A stretch of DNA of 64,000 nucleotides. Origin: Bacteroidaceae bacterium. GTDB lineage: Bacteria; Bacteroidota; Bacteroidia; Bacteroidales; Bacteroidaceae. The notes under the pieces are model-generated. The model saw only the letters and a list, made by a program, of their open reading frames with translations, ran no database searches and had not been told where the DNA came from. How positions within the stretch are numbered: the stretch's first letter is position 1; the number at the start of each line of letters is the position of its first letter. The stretch covers positions 1-64,000 of the forward strand of contig JAFXGX010000036.1 of assembly GCA_017536695.1 (NCBI GenBank). Direction: 5' to 3'. This document shows positions 16,597-25,740 of this stretch, in pieces. Both the position numbers and the translations under genes were made by a program.

Positions 16597-18276
16597 ATGA
16601 GACATTTTATAAGTTATTTCAATGATTCCGTAAAGGAACATTGGGATTTACCTGCTGTAACCAATTACGGCAAGGAGTCATATACTTATGGTCAGCTTGC
16701 AGAGAATATCGCAAAGTATCATATTCTTTTCAAGGAGACCGGAATCGTGAAGGGCGACAAGATTGCTCTTTATGCCCGTAACTCAGCAGAGTGGGTCATC
16801 GCTTACTATGCGACGTTGACCTATGGCGCAGTTACCGTTCCTTTCCTTCCCGATTTTCTTGCTTCGGCAGTGGCGGAACTCAGCGAGTTCTCGGAGTGCC
16901 GTCTTCTGATTGCCGATGATGTCGCTGTCAGGGGGCTTAATGAGGACAAGGCGAATTTCGAGCGCATGGAGAACGTCAAGGATTTCATTGGAGTAATCTC
17001 CATTAAGGGATTTGATGTCGTTCATGCTGCGGATGACTCTTTTGCTACCGTATGCGGTAATATCGAGGAACTTTACTCAAAGCAGTATCCGGATGGAATA
17101 TCTGCCGATGATGTCAACTATTATGATGACAGTTTCGGTATGGAGGATGTCGTTGAAATCAGTTTCACATCGGGTACAACAAGCGCTACGTCAAAAGGCG
17201 TCGTGCTTCCTGCACGTTCACTCTCCGTTAACCTTGAGTTCGGACGCGGAATCGTTCCCGAGTGTGTGGGTGGTAATGTGTTCGCAATTCTTCCTATGGC
17301 TCATATGTTCGGTCAGGCATTCGATATACTGTTCCCGTTGTCGGGTGGTGCGCACATCTATGTCATGCCAGGCAAACCCACACCGGCACGTCTTATCGGC
17401 GGTCTCGCTGCCGTGAAGCCTTTCATGTTCCTCACTGTACCTCTTGTGATTGAGAAGATATTCAAGTCAAAGGTGTTCCCCGTTGTGCGCAAGTTTCCTG
17501 CAAAGCTTCTGCTCAAGATTCCGGGGCTCGACAGGATTGTGCTCAATAAGATTCGCAACTCGTTGCTCGAAGCGTTCGGAAACAACTTTACTGTTGGTGT
17601 CATCATCGGTGGTGCTGCACTTAACCGCGAGGTAGAGGACCTGCTCAAGCGTATGAAGTTCCCATATACGGTAGGCTATGGCATGACGGAGTGTGGCCCG
17701 CTTATCTCTTACCGTGACAAGAGCGAGTATGTGAAATATTCATGCGGTATCAAGGCCAGTCCGATAGAGATACGCATCGATTCTGCCAATCCGCGTCGTG
17801 TGCTCGGTGAAATTCAGGTAAAGGGCGATGCTGTGATGCTTGGCTACTATAACAACGAGGAGGCTACAAAAGCCACTTTTACTCCCGACGGATGGTTGAA
17901 GACCGGTGACATGGGTATTCTTGATGCAAAGGGCAATCTCTTTATCAAGGGCCGTTGCAAGAACATGATTCTTACAGGTAGCGGACAGAATATCTACCCC
18001 GAGGAGATTGAGGACAAGATAAACAATCTGCCATATGTCATAGAATCAATTGTCGTAGGCCGCAAGAATGCTCTTGTCGCATTGGTGGTTGCTGACTATG
18101 ATGCTGCCAAGAAAGACGGTCTCACTGATGAACAGGTCGACAAGATTGTCAACGATAACGTTCTTGCCCTGAATTCTGAGCTTGCAGCGTACAGCAAGAT
18201 AGGTTATACCGAAATCCGCCGTGAACCGTTCGAGAAGACTCCTAAGCAGAGCATAAGACGTTTCATGTATAAGTAA
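16597..18276 (+). CDS. AMP-forming long-chain acyl-CoA synthetase-like enzyme
   Basis: The 559-residue protein is a complete member of the ANL adenylate-forming superfamily. Visible motifs are the P-loop SFTSGTTSATSKGVV near residue 190, the VGYGMTECGPLISY motif near 365, the hinge GWLKTGDMG near 430, and the final KTPKQSIRRF with the catalytic lysine. It should activate a fatty or other carboxylic acid with ATP and probably transfer it to CoA or a carrier protein. The P-loop carries an extra serine-rich stretch (TTSATSKG) compared with the usual TTGxPKG. The gene stands alone and is closed by a terminator. Confidence 0.88.
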   Translation: MRHFISYFNDSVKEHWDLPAVTNYGKESYTYGQLAENIAKYHILFKETGIVKGDKIALYARNSAEWVIAYYATLTYGAVTVPFLPDFLASAVAELSEFSECRLLIADDVAVRGLNEDKANFERMENVKDFIGVISIKGFDVVHAADDSFATVCGNIEELYSKQYPDGISADDVNYYDDSFGMEDVVEISFTSGTTSATSKGVVLPARSLSVNLEFGRGIVPECVGGNVFAILPMAHMFGQAFDILFPLSGGAHIYVMPGKPTPARLIGGLAAVKPFMFLTVPLVIEKIFKSKVFPVVRKFPAKLLLKIPGLDRIVLNKIRNSLLEAFGNNFTVGVIIGGAALNREVEDLLKRMKFPYTVGYGMTECGPLISYRDKSEYVKYSCGIKASPIEIRIDSANPRRVLGEIQVKGDAVMLGYYNNEEATKATFTPDGWLKTGDMGILDAKGNLFIKGRCKNMILTGSGQNIYPEEIEDKINNLPYVIESIVVGRKNALVALVVADYDAAKKDGLTDEQVDKIVNDNVLALNSELAAYSKIGYTEIRREPFEKTPKQSIRRFMYK

Positions 18277-18284
18277 TAAATGGT

Positions 18285-18320
18285 AATCGAGGATGCTGTC
18301 AAGGCGTCCTCGATTGTTAT
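18285..18320 (+). terminator. Terminator after the acyl-CoA synthetase gene
   Basis: AATCGAGGA and TCCTCGATT form a 9-bp stem with a 13-nt loop 8 bp after the stop codon, followed by a weak T-rich stretch. Confidence 0.6.
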
Positions 18321-18390
18321 AATGGAATACTAATTAATGACACTGTTGAGTTAAAAATGGTTCCTTCTTCATGTTTTACATGAAATATTC

Positions 18391-18570
18391 GTATATTCGC
18401 CTTGCGGCAGATATACTTGGCACTCGCTGTGAAAAATATTCAAGCAAGCTTGATATTTCTCGCTCGTTTCTTGCTATATTCGCCTGCGGCAGATATACTC
18501 GGCACTCGCTGTGAAAAATATTCAAGCAAGCTTGATATTTCTCGCTCGTTTCTTCGTATATTCGCAGATG
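18391..18570. repeat. 83-bp tandem repeat with internal palindrome
   Basis: Two nearly identical units start at 18392 and 18475 (TATATTCGCC...), and a third begins at 18557 and breaks off after about 11 bp. Each unit contains the near-palindrome AAATATTCAAGC/GCTTGATATTT and CTCGCTCGTTTC. It lies in a 409-bp gap that otherwise holds only the terminator above and the marC leader. No open frame of quality crosses it. Confidence 0.85.
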
Positions 18571-18685
18571 CTGTCTGCTGGTGAGGTTTCTTCTGTATGT
18601 CAGGCAATGGTGGAGTGATGTGCCGTCTGTATGTGCGATGAGGAATCTCAAGTTAAAAGTGTAACATATCAATTAATAGGAGAAT

Positions 18686-19300
18686 ATGGATTTTTTTGCA
18701 TCATTCAGTTTTGTTGAGTTCTTGAGCGCCTTTATTGTGCTTTTTGCTGTAATTGACCCTATCGGCATCATGCCTATCGTGCTCTCAATCCGCGATAAGG
18801 GCAAGATAATAAATCCTGTCAAGGCGGTGTTCTTTGCATTTGGCCTGATGTTCCTCTTCTTCTTTGTCGGAGACTGGATTCTGAACCTTTTCGGTGTAGA
18901 CATCAACTCGTTTGCTGTGGCAGGCTCAATTGTCATTTTCCTCATGGCACTTGAGATGGTGCTTGATATTGAGATTTTCAAGGACTCTTCCATTGCGGCA
19001 AACGATGCAACAATCGTACCGTTGGTATTTCCTTTGCTTGCCGGTGCAGGTTCGTTCACGACACTGCTCTCGCTCAAGGCGGAATATGCTCCGGCCAATA
19101 TCCTAATGGCTCTTGTGCTGAACGCCATTGTCGTGTTTGCAATGCTCAGTGCTACATCGTTCCTTATAAGGTTGCTTGGTAAGGGCGGTATATACTTCAC
19201 ACGCAAGTTCTTCGGAATAATCCTGCTTGCAATCTCCGTAAAGCTGTTTACCTCTAATCTCTCTTATCTTATAAGCCAGATATCGGCAACTGCGGGCTGA
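18686..19300 (+). CDS. MarC-family integral membrane protein
   Basis: The 204-residue protein has six hydrophobic segments and the MarC/NAAT pattern, including an N-terminal FAVIDPIGIMPI stretch with the conserved Asp-Pro-Ile-Gly and a second FPLLAGAGSFTTLL stretch with conserved small residues after about residue 115. The length is that of the family. The transported substrate of MarC proteins is not established; some archaeal relatives are amino-acid transporters. It is a single gene between the 83-bp repeat array and a strong terminator. Confidence 0.88.
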   Translation: MDFFASFSFVEFLSAFIVLFAVIDPIGIMPIVLSIRDKGKIINPVKAVFFAFGLMFLFFFVGDWILNLFGVDINSFAVAGSIVIFLMALEMVLDIEIFKDSSIAANDATIVPLVFPLLAGAGSFTTLLSLKAEYAPANILMALVLNAIVVFAMLSATSFLIRLLGKGGIYFTRKFFGIILLAISVKLFTSNLSYLISQISATAG

Positions 19301-19330
19301 TAGACCAAATGAAATATAATAGATTCTGAT

Positions 19331-19361
19331 GAAGCAGGTCCCGGAATCCGGGACCTGCTTC
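19331..19361 (+). terminator. Terminator after marC-like gene
   Basis: Perfect 14-bp arms GAAGCAGGTCCCGG and CCGGGACCTGCTTC around a 3-nt loop; the following T-run is short (GTGTTTT). Confidence 0.8.
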
Positions 19362-19527
19362 GTGTTTTCCGCATATAGCAATGTTTTACATCATTGCGAG
19401 CGGTCGGTTTTTTGAAAAAATATTGTTGTTTTGTTTTGATGTTCATTATCGAAAGCTGCCGGTTTATTAAAGTTCTACTGTGTCCGGATAATGTCAAAAC
19501 AGCAACCTCCTCCTTTGCATGCTGTGC

Positions 19528-19535
19528 TACCTTTG
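19528..19535 (+). promoter_or_regulatory. -7 box (TACCTTTG) for the hypothetical gene
   Basis: Exact TAnnTTTG match 61 bp upstream of ATG 19597. This argues that the open frame upstream of 19597 is leader, not protein. Confidence 0.5.
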
Positions 19536-19596
19536 TCGCATCGGAGAACATTTATCGTGTGTGCATTCTCCGGATGGATCAAAAAACAGACAAATC

Positions 19597-20205
19597 ATGA
19601 AAAAGAACATTCCAGACAAGAGAGACAGGGCGCAACGTGGAATCCCTGTTAAAAAAAATCCGTGCGAAGTGAATTATGTCGAGAAGGAACTCTTTGATAG
19701 CCTCGTGCGTTGTCATAACGCACTTGCGCGTTATGTAGGAGCGCCATACTCGGTACTGCCTGACAAGGCTACCCCTTATCCTGCAACATTGGGTGAGTAC
19801 GGAAGTATGGTAAAGGGTTTTGCCGGATACCGCCTTGACCTTACTCAGTATGTTGGAAAATACAAGTATGTCCGCTTTCGTGGTAAGGGTAACGGCAGGA
19901 ACGTCATTTGCGGTTGTATAATAGACAAGGAGGGTAGGGTTGAGAGTTTCAAGGCGTTTCCCGATGCCGATGGCTGGGCTACGCTCCCGTTGACTGAGGC
20001 TTCCATTGCGCTGCATGCCAGCGTGCCTGTCAGGAAGGGCAAATGTCGGTGGAATGATGTCAGTGTGAAACTCATCTCAGGCGGTATGTACGATAAGTAC
20101 GATTCTGCCTTGAAGGGACTCGATGACCGTCTCTTTGCCATTGAGAGAGCCTTGAAAGCATTCCCGGTGACTGCACACGGCAGTTTCACTGTTGCACTGT
20201 GCTGA
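19597..20205 (+). CDS. Hypothetical protein, unrecognised
   Basis: The protein (202 residues from ATG 19597) has a basic N-terminal 25 residues, a helical segment (about 28-45), a central beta-rich region (about 60-165, with GYRLDLTQYVGKYKYVRF and DGWATLPLTEA) and a C-terminal helix with heptad character (about 170-190, YDSALKGLDDRLFAIERAL). There is no signal peptide or membrane segment. The beta region followed by a coiled-coil-like end resembles structural or tail-fibre-like proteins, but I recognise no family. It has its own promoter and terminator. It sits directly upstream of the AbiH-type defence gene, from which the terminator separates it. Confidence 0.7.
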   Translation: MKKNIPDKRDRAQRGIPVKKNPCEVNYVEKELFDSLVRCHNALARYVGAPYSVLPDKATPYPATLGEYGSMVKGFAGYRLDLTQYVGKYKYVRFRGKGNGRNVICGCIIDKEGRVESFKAFPDADGWATLPLTEASIALHASVPVRKGKCRWNDVSVKLISGGMYDKYDSALKGLDDRLFAIERALKAFPVTAHGSFTVALC

Positions 20206-20209
20206 CATC

Positions 20210-20260
20210 AGAAGTTGAAAGGAGGGGAGGGCAGACCTCTCCTTTCAACTTCTGTTTTGT
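20210..20260 (+). terminator. Terminator after the hypothetical gene
   Basis: Perfect 15-bp arms AGAAGTTGAAAGGAG and CTCCTTTCAACTTCT, followed by GTTTTGT. The stem has a purine-rich 14-nt loop. Confidence 0.85.
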
Positions 20261-20352
20261 AAACGACTTTGTGTTTATTCAGTTTATATTTCAAAAAAAA
20301 CGACTCCCGCTCTATATAGTTTTTATTTTGTTGCTATATTCGCTTTGTAAAA

Positions 20353-22140
20353 ATGAGTGATACCGTAAATCCTCAATCAGTACCGTGGACGAGAGCAATG
20401 GATAAGGCAAGAATTATACAGTCGATATCGGAACTTCAGGAGAGTGTGAGGAATGGCGATACGGAAAGTATGTATCGTTGCGCTCATGCCTTGAATCTTC
20501 TGTTTGTTGAAGAGGTGCCTGAGCCGTTCGGCGGTTACGATGCTGCATCGATGAGATTCAGAGTCGCAGAGGCTATGATATCCTTTTATCTGACAATAGG
20601 CGATACATCGCGGGCCGGAACATTGAGGAGTAGAATTGTCGCTCACTACCAGGCAATAAGGAAATCAAATGAGTATTCTGTCCGGGAGAAACATGAACTC
20701 AAGGAGACTCTACGGAGAATCAAAGCCTTGTTCCCGGCAACTCTGCATGGACGTAGAAGCGCAATTGATAAATCGGATATCGAGTACAGGAGAGAACTCT
20801 TTATTATACGTGCGTACAGATGGTTCTATGAGAGTCATGGGATGTTGCCGCTTGAAGGGTTGAGGTATCTCAAACCGTTCAATGTCAAGGCCCTCTTGAG
20901 TACCTTGCCTTTAGATATGCCCAAGGCTGAGGTTGTCGAGGAAATGACCCGACACTGCTATGCTATGGGCGGTTCTCTTGCACCATACTCCTTGCAACGG
21001 CATTATGCAATAAAGGGAGAAGCAGCCAGACATCTCTATGTTATAGGCAATGGTTTTGATTTGCATCATGGTGCAGAGTCGGGATACAGGAATTTCCGCC
21101 GCTATCTCTACAGGCGAAGCCCTGAAACGGTAGGACTCTTCGACCTGTATTTCGGTCCACGTTCATTGGAGAGGAGTTTCTCATCTCCAGTCGGATGGTT
21201 CTGGTGCACACAGCCTTACAGTTACCGGCATAAGGAATACGGGCTGCGTTATCCCGTGGCTACATGGAGCCGGATGAACCTGTGGAAGGATTTTGAAGCG
21301 AACCTCGGCGAATTTAACCGGGAGAAGGTGTTTGACATTCTTGACATGCAGTTGCCACGTGTGGATGAAGGAGAAGAGGGATTCAGATACTCGGAGTATT
21401 ATGCACCGTTGGACAATATAACCGGTGCCGTGAATGCATGTACATTTGAAATGAAGTATCATTTCCACAGGTGGGTCAATACTCTCCACTATGCTAAAGG
21501 CTTCAGAAAGAAGATGCTGGCTATCGACAAAGATGCACTCTTCCTGAATTTCAACTATACGCTGTTCCTGGAGAGTGAGTATGGAGTCCCGGCCGAACAG
21601 ATATGCTATATCCATGGAAACAGGAAGGATAAGTTCGGCTCTCTGATTCTGGGACATGGTTCACCCGATGAGGAGTCTTTTGAACGCTGGAGGCACAAGA
21701 ACCGGAACCGTCGCCGTTATCGCCATGTGCAGAAGGACAAGCACGGACGTTATTTCAGGAACGATAAACTTGCCTATCTGGCCTTCTTTCACAAGGATGA
21801 CGCTAATGCTAACTGGCGGTTGCCCATACGCTATTATGCGGTACAGGAGGCCGAGGAACGACTGGAGAAATATTATGATTTGAACTTCAAGAATACGGCG
21901 AAGGTCATTGATGCCAATATGGGCTTCTTCAACTCGCTCGGCAGCGTCGGGAAAGTGACCGTAATAGGCTGTTCGCTCGGAGATGTCGACATGGATTATT
22001 ACAGAAAATTAAAGTCGTCGGTAAAGGATGATGCACACTGGGAAATAAGCTATCATTCTCCCGAAGATGAAGAAAGAATAAGGAAGTTCTGCAAGGAACT
22101 GAACCTTGATGCCGGATGTGTCAGTACATTCAGGATGTAA
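20353..22140 (+). CDS. AbiH-family anti-phage protein with long N-terminal extension
   Basis: The 595-residue protein contains the AbiH signature LYVIGNGFDLHHGAESGYRNFRRYL-type start at about residues 227-250, then LWKDFEANLGEFN near 315, LFLNFNYTLFLE near 397, ICYIHGNRK near 417 and VIGCSLGDVDMDYYR near 540, which together fit the AbiH abortive-infection family. Most AbiH proteins begin at the GNGFD motif; here about 220 residues of mainly alpha-helical, charged sequence precede it. The start is uncertain: a TATATTCG box at 20335-20342 leaves almost no leader for ATG 20353, so ATG 20398 is possible. It is a stand-alone gene followed at once by a structured RNA candidate. The biochemical activity of AbiH is not established. 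Confidence 0.85.
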   Translation: MSDTVNPQSVPWTRAMDKARIIQSISELQESVRNGDTESMYRCAHALNLLFVEEVPEPFGGYDAASMRFRVAEAMISFYLTIGDTSRAGTLRSRIVAHYQAIRKSNEYSVREKHELKETLRRIKALFPATLHGRRSAIDKSDIEYRRELFIIRAYRWFYESHGMLPLEGLRYLKPFNVKALLSTLPLDMPKAEVVEEMTRHCYAMGGSLAPYSLQRHYAIKGEAARHLYVIGNGFDLHHGAESGYRNFRRYLYRRSPETVGLFDLYFGPRSLERSFSSPVGWFWCTQPYSYRHKEYGLRYPVATWSRMNLWKDFEANLGEFNREKVFDILDMQLPRVDEGEEGFRYSEYYAPLDNITGAVNACTFEMKYHFHRWVNTLHYAKGFRKKMLAIDKDALFLNFNYTLFLESEYGVPAEQICYIHGNRKDKFGSLILGHGSPDEESFERWRHKNRNRRRYRHVQKDKHGRYFRNDKLAYLAFFHKDDANANWRLPIRYYAVQEAEERLEKYYDLNFKNTAKVIDANMGFFNSLGSVGKVTVIGCSLGDVDMDYYRKLKSSVKDDAHWEISYHSPEDEERIRKFCKELNLDAGCVSTFRM

Positions 22141-22430
22141 CCCTGCAATTGACAGGGCCCACTCATTCGTTTGGACAAGAGTATATGGTATACCTCGTTG
22201 GAGGATAACCCGCCAAACGACTTGTTAACTCCGGTGCAGACTGGGGTTCTGCTGTATGAGTGGATTTTCAGGACACCAAAAGGTGTCACGTTGCCCATCG
22301 TGGCAGCAGGCTGCACTCCGATGTGGATGCAGCGTTAACAAACCACCGGTGCCGGTAGACGCCGAAAGTCGGTCGACAGCTCTGGGTAAATGGTTATGAG
22401 GGAGAGGTAAATCCTGCTCCCTCTTTTTCA
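22141..22430 (+). ncRNA. Candidate structured non-coding RNA with pseudoknot
   Basis: No credible gene lies in the 417 bp between abiH and pyrG, but the first 290 bp fold densely. Visible pairings: 22141-22145/22153-22157; 22159-22166/22256-22263 (CCACTCAT with ATGAGTGG); 22167-22174/22213-22220 (TCGTTTGG with CCAAACGA); hairpins at 22181-22193, 22193-22204, 22236-22252, 22272-22287 and 22310-22333; and 22222-22229/22334-22341 (TTGTTAAC with GTTAACAA), which crosses the CCACTCAT helix and so forms a pseudoknot. A terminator follows. Size and complexity recall IscB-associated HEARO/omega RNAs, but no IscB or TnpB gene is in the window, so the identity is unknown. 22431-22557 shows nothing. Confidence 0.5.
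22398..22427 (+). terminator. Terminator of the structured RNA
   Basis: GAGGGAG and CTCCCTC with an inner AGG/CCT pair are followed by TTTTT on the plus strand only. This gives the RNA candidate its direction; the minus-strand pyrG gene would not use it efficiently. Confidence 0.75.
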
Positions 22431-22557
22431 TGTATAGAGGTCGTAAGCAGTCTGTATTGTCGTACTCAACAGTCGCAGGCAGAATGCATTGATATAATCT
22501 TACATATTGATTGCAACGGAATCGGCAAAATCGCAGTTCTGGCAAATATCCATCTCT

Positions 22558-24156
22558 CTATTCTGCAATTACATTCTTGACAAAAGCCATAAACAATGGA
22601 TTGGGATTAAGAACGGTCCCCGTATATTCTGGATGAAACTGGACTCCCACATACCAACGGCAAGCAGGAACCTCGACAATCTCAACCAGGCCGCTGTCGG
22701 GGTTTATACCGGTACACGACATTCCTGCTTGCTCGAATTGCGGGCGATAAGGGCTGCTGAATTCATAACGATGGCGATGACGTTCTTGAATATTTGTCCT
22801 GCCGTATGCATCATAAGCTTTTGACCCGACTGACAATTCACAACTATAGGCTCCTAATCTCATGCTCCCGCCCATTAGGGTAACACTCTTCTGCTCCTTC
22901 ATCAAATCAATTACATGATAGGACGCAGAAGGGTCCATTTCACTGGAGTTGGCATTTTTCCAGCCTAACACATTGCGGGCGAATTCAATAACCATAATCT
23001 GCATGCCAAGACATATACCCAATGTCGGGATGTCGTGTGTACGGCAATATTCGGCAGCGACAATCTTCCCTTCTGTTCCACGTTGCCCGAATCCCGGACA
23101 GATCACTACACCGTCCATTCCGGAAAGGTATTCCGCTATGTTGCTACGCAAGAGCCCTTCACTTTGTATAAAGTGTGTTTTCACTCTGCAATCGTTGTAA
23201 GTCGCGGCCTGTGACAGACATTCCAGAATGGATTTATATGCATCCTGTAAATCATATTTTCCGACAAGAGCAATATTTATTTCTTTCCTTGCATGTTCTC
23301 TTCGACTGATGAAATCCCGCCAGTCATCCAAATCAGGTGTAGTATCACATTTTATACCGAACTTGCGGAGTATCACTACATCCAGATTCTGTTCTGCCAT
23401 TCTTATAGGAACTTCATAAATGGTAGGCAGGTCAATACTCTGAATCACACAATCCTTTTCGACATTACAGAAGTGTCCAACTTTCTCAAGCATTCCCCGC
23501 CCGAGTTCGCGCTCTGCCCTCAATACAAGCACATCGGGCTGAAGTCCAAGCCCCTGTAACTCTTTTACGGAATGTTGCGACGGTTTGGTTTTCAGTTCGC
23601 CCGCCGCAGCGATATAAGGCACATAAGTCAGATGGACGCAAACGGCATCATGTCCTAATTCCCATTTAAGTTGGCGCACTGCTTCAAGGAACGGCAGTCC
23701 TTCGATATCCCCGACGGTACCTCCAATCTCTGTGATTATGAAATCATACTCACCGGCTGTTCCGAGCTGAAGCATTCTTCTTTTTATCTCATCTGTTATG
23801 TTGGGAACCACCTGTACGGTCCGTCCAAGATATCCTCCTTCGCGCTCACGTTGGATTACCGATTGATAAATCTTACCTGTCGTAATATTGTTTGCTGAAG
23901 TTGTCCGGATATCGGTAAAACGTTCATAGTGGCCCAGGTCCAGGTCTGTTTCACATCCGTCAGCCGTAACATAACACTCTCCGTGTTCATACGGGTTAAG
24001 CGTTCCGGGATCAATATTGATGTACGGGTCGAACTTCTGAATGGTGATCTTATAGCCTCGAGCCAGCAATAATCTGCCTATTGAGGCTGAAATGATTCCT
24101 TTACCAAGGGAACTCGCTACACCACCTGTTACGAATATATATTTGGTTTGATTCAT
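22558..24156 (-). CDS. pyrG: CTP synthase
   Basis: The 532-residue enzyme makes CTP from UTP, ATP and glutamine. The synthetase domain begins at once with FVTGGVASSLGKGI (residues 8-21) and contains KFDPYINIDPGT and GGTVGDIE. The class I glutamine amidotransferase half (about 290-530) has the nucleophile elbow GICLGMQ and the histidine segment GVQFHPE. It is the last gene of the purF-carA-carB-guaA-pyrG run, 37 bp behind guaA. No terminator is obvious after it; the next gene converges from the other strand. Confidence 0.98.
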   Translation of the reverse strand: MNQTKYIFVTGGVASSLGKGIISASIGRLLLARGYKITIQKFDPYINIDPGTLNPYEHGECYVTADGCETDLDLGHYERFTDIRTTSANNITTGKIYQSVIQREREGGYLGRTVQVVPNITDEIKRRMLQLGTAGEYDFIITEIGGTVGDIEGLPFLEAVRQLKWELGHDAVCVHLTYVPYIAAAGELKTKPSQHSVKELQGLGLQPDVLVLRAERELGRGMLEKVGHFCNVEKDCVIQSIDLPTIYEVPIRMAEQNLDVVILRKFGIKCDTTPDLDDWRDFISRREHARKEINIALVGKYDLQDAYKSILECLSQAATYNDCRVKTHFIQSEGLLRSNIAEYLSGMDGVVICPGFGQRGTEGKIVAAEYCRTHDIPTLGICLGMQIMVIEFARNVLGWKNANSSEMDPSASYHVIDLMKEQKSVTLMGGSMRLGAYSCELSVGSKAYDAYGRTNIQERHRHRYEFSSPYRPQFEQAGMSCTGINPDSGLVEIVEVPACRWYVGVQFHPEYTGTVLNPNPLFMAFVKNVIAE

Positions 24157-24193
24157 TCTTGTACTTTAATTTATGTCCATATTATAGTTCCAG

Positions 24194-25738
24194 TTACTCC
24201 CACTCAATCGTTGCCGGTGGCTTTGATGAAATATCGTAACATACCCGATTGATTCCCTTTACATTGTTGATTATCTCGTTACTTACCTGAGCCAGAAAAT
24301 CATCGGGTAACCGTGCCCAATCTGCAGACATTGCGTCCGTACTTGTCACAGCGCGTAATGCCACTGCCTGTTCATAGGTTCTCTCGTCGCCCATAACACC
24401 GACACTCTGTACGGGCAAGAGTATGGCGCCTGCTTGCCATACTTCATCATACAATGATTTTCCGTTTGCGCATCTCCAACGCTGTAGAGATGATATGAAA
24501 ATATCATCGGCTTCTTGCAGAACCCGTATTTTCTCCCATGTAACTTCTCCCAATACCCGTACAGCCAGGCCCGGCCCCGGGAAAGGATGTCTATTAATCA
24601 GGTGCTCGGGCATACCCAGTTGCAGGCCGATCCGACGTACCTCATCCTTGAACAGCCAACGTAGCGGTTCACAAAGTTTCAATTGCATTTTCTCAGGCAA
24701 GCCGCCTACATTGTGGTGACTTTTTATAACCTTTCCCGTTGTATTCATGCTTTCAATGCAATCGGGATAAATTGTACCTTGTGCCAGCCATTGCACAGCA
24801 TCTATCTTTCTGGCCTCATTCTCAAATACATCAATAAAGCAGCTTCCTATAATCTTGCGTTTCTGTTCAGGGTCAGTTACATTCTGTAAAGCAGTGAGGA
24901 ATTTGCTGCTGACATCAACTCCAATGACATTCAACCCCAAGCATTCATAGTCACGCATAACGCGTTCATACTCGCCTTTACGGAGCAAACCATGATTCAC
25001 AAATATGCATGTCAGATTCTTGCCGATGGCCTTATTCAACAGAACTGCTGCGACAGAGGAATCGACTCCTCCGGATAGGCCGAGTATCACACGGTCATTA
25101 CCGAGCTGTGACTTCAATGTTTCTACAGATGATTCAACAAAAGAGGAGGGACTCCAGTCTTGTCGGCTGCCACATATATCAACCACGAAATTCCTCAATA
25201 ACAACCGGCCCTGCTCTGAATGAAATACTTCTGGATGGAACTGTACTCCATACAATGTCCCGTCTTCTGCCTGGTAAGCCGCATACCGTACTTTTTCAGT
25301 AGAGGCAATGACCCTGAACCCGTCGGGTAGTGCAGTAATGGTATCGCCATGGCTCATCCAGACTTGCGAGCCCTCATGGAATCCCCGGAAAAGCGGATTA
25401 TCCTGTTCATAATCCTGAAGTCTTGCCCTGCCGTACTCACGCGAACCGGATGCTTTAACACTTCCTCCATAATGCTGTGCCATGAATTGTGCACCATAGC
25501 AGATACCCAATATCGGATAACGCCCACGGATGTCGGATAAATCCACCTTAAGGGCATCCGGCGCATAAACACTGTAGGGAGAACCGGATAGAATTACGCC
25601 AATTATCCCCTCATCATCATATGGGAACTTGTCATAGGGGAGAATCTCGCAGAATGTGTCAAGTTCCCGCAGACGACGGCCTATGAGCTGTGTGGTCTGA
25701 GATCCGAAATCAAGAATGATGATTTTTTGTCGTACCAT
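24194..25738 (-). CDS. guaA: GMP synthase (glutamine-hydrolysing)
   Basis: The 514-residue enzyme converts XMP to GMP with glutamine and ATP. An N-terminal class I amidotransferase (about 1-190) shows GICYGAQ and GVQFHPE; the ATP pyrophosphatase domain carries the P-loop [12 protein letters not shown] near residue 218; the C-terminal dimerisation domain ends with the family's [13 protein letters not shown]. It starts 2 bp after the carB stop, so the two are translationally coupled. Confidence 0.98.
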   Translation of the reverse strand: MVRQKIIILDFGSQTTQLIGRRLRELDTFCEILPYDKFPYDDEGIIGVILSGSPYSVYAPDALKVDLSDIRGRYPILGICYGAQFMAQHYGGSVKASGSREYGRARLQDYEQDNPLFRGFHEGSQVWMSHGDTITALPDGFRVIASTEKVRYAAYQAEDGTLYGVQFHPEVFHSEQGRLLLRNFVVDICGSRQDWSPSSFVESSVETLKSQLGNDRVILGLSGGVDSSVAAVLLNKAIGKNLTCIFVNHGLLRKGEYERVMRDYECLGLNVIGVDVSSKFLTALQNVTDPEQKRKIIGSCFIDVFENEARKIDAVQWLAQGTIYPDCIESMNTTGKVIKSHHNVGGLPEKMQLKLCEPLRWLFKDEVRRIGLQLGMPEHLINRHPFPGPGLAVRVLGEVTWEKIRVLQEADDIFISSLQRWRCANGKSLYDEVWQAGAILLPVQSVGVMGDERTYEQAVALRAVTSTDAMSADWARLPDDFLAQVSNEIINNVKGINRVCYDISSKPPATIEWE

Positions 25739-25740
25739 AT

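Noticed and set aside
18391..18570. CRISPR-like reading of the 83-bp repeats
   Set aside because: The whole unit is repeated with no unique spacers and no cas genes nearby.
22141..22430. RNase P RNA, tmRNA or SRP RNA as identity of the structured RNA
   Set aside because: The GAGGAAAGTCC and ACAGAA landmarks of RNase P, the tRNA-like ends of tmRNA and the SRP tetraloop core are all absent.
22053..22545. Two overlapping minus-strand open frames after pyrG
   Set aside because: They lie across the structured RNA and the end of abiH, have unusual composition and lack ribosome-binding context; base-pairing explains the sequence better.
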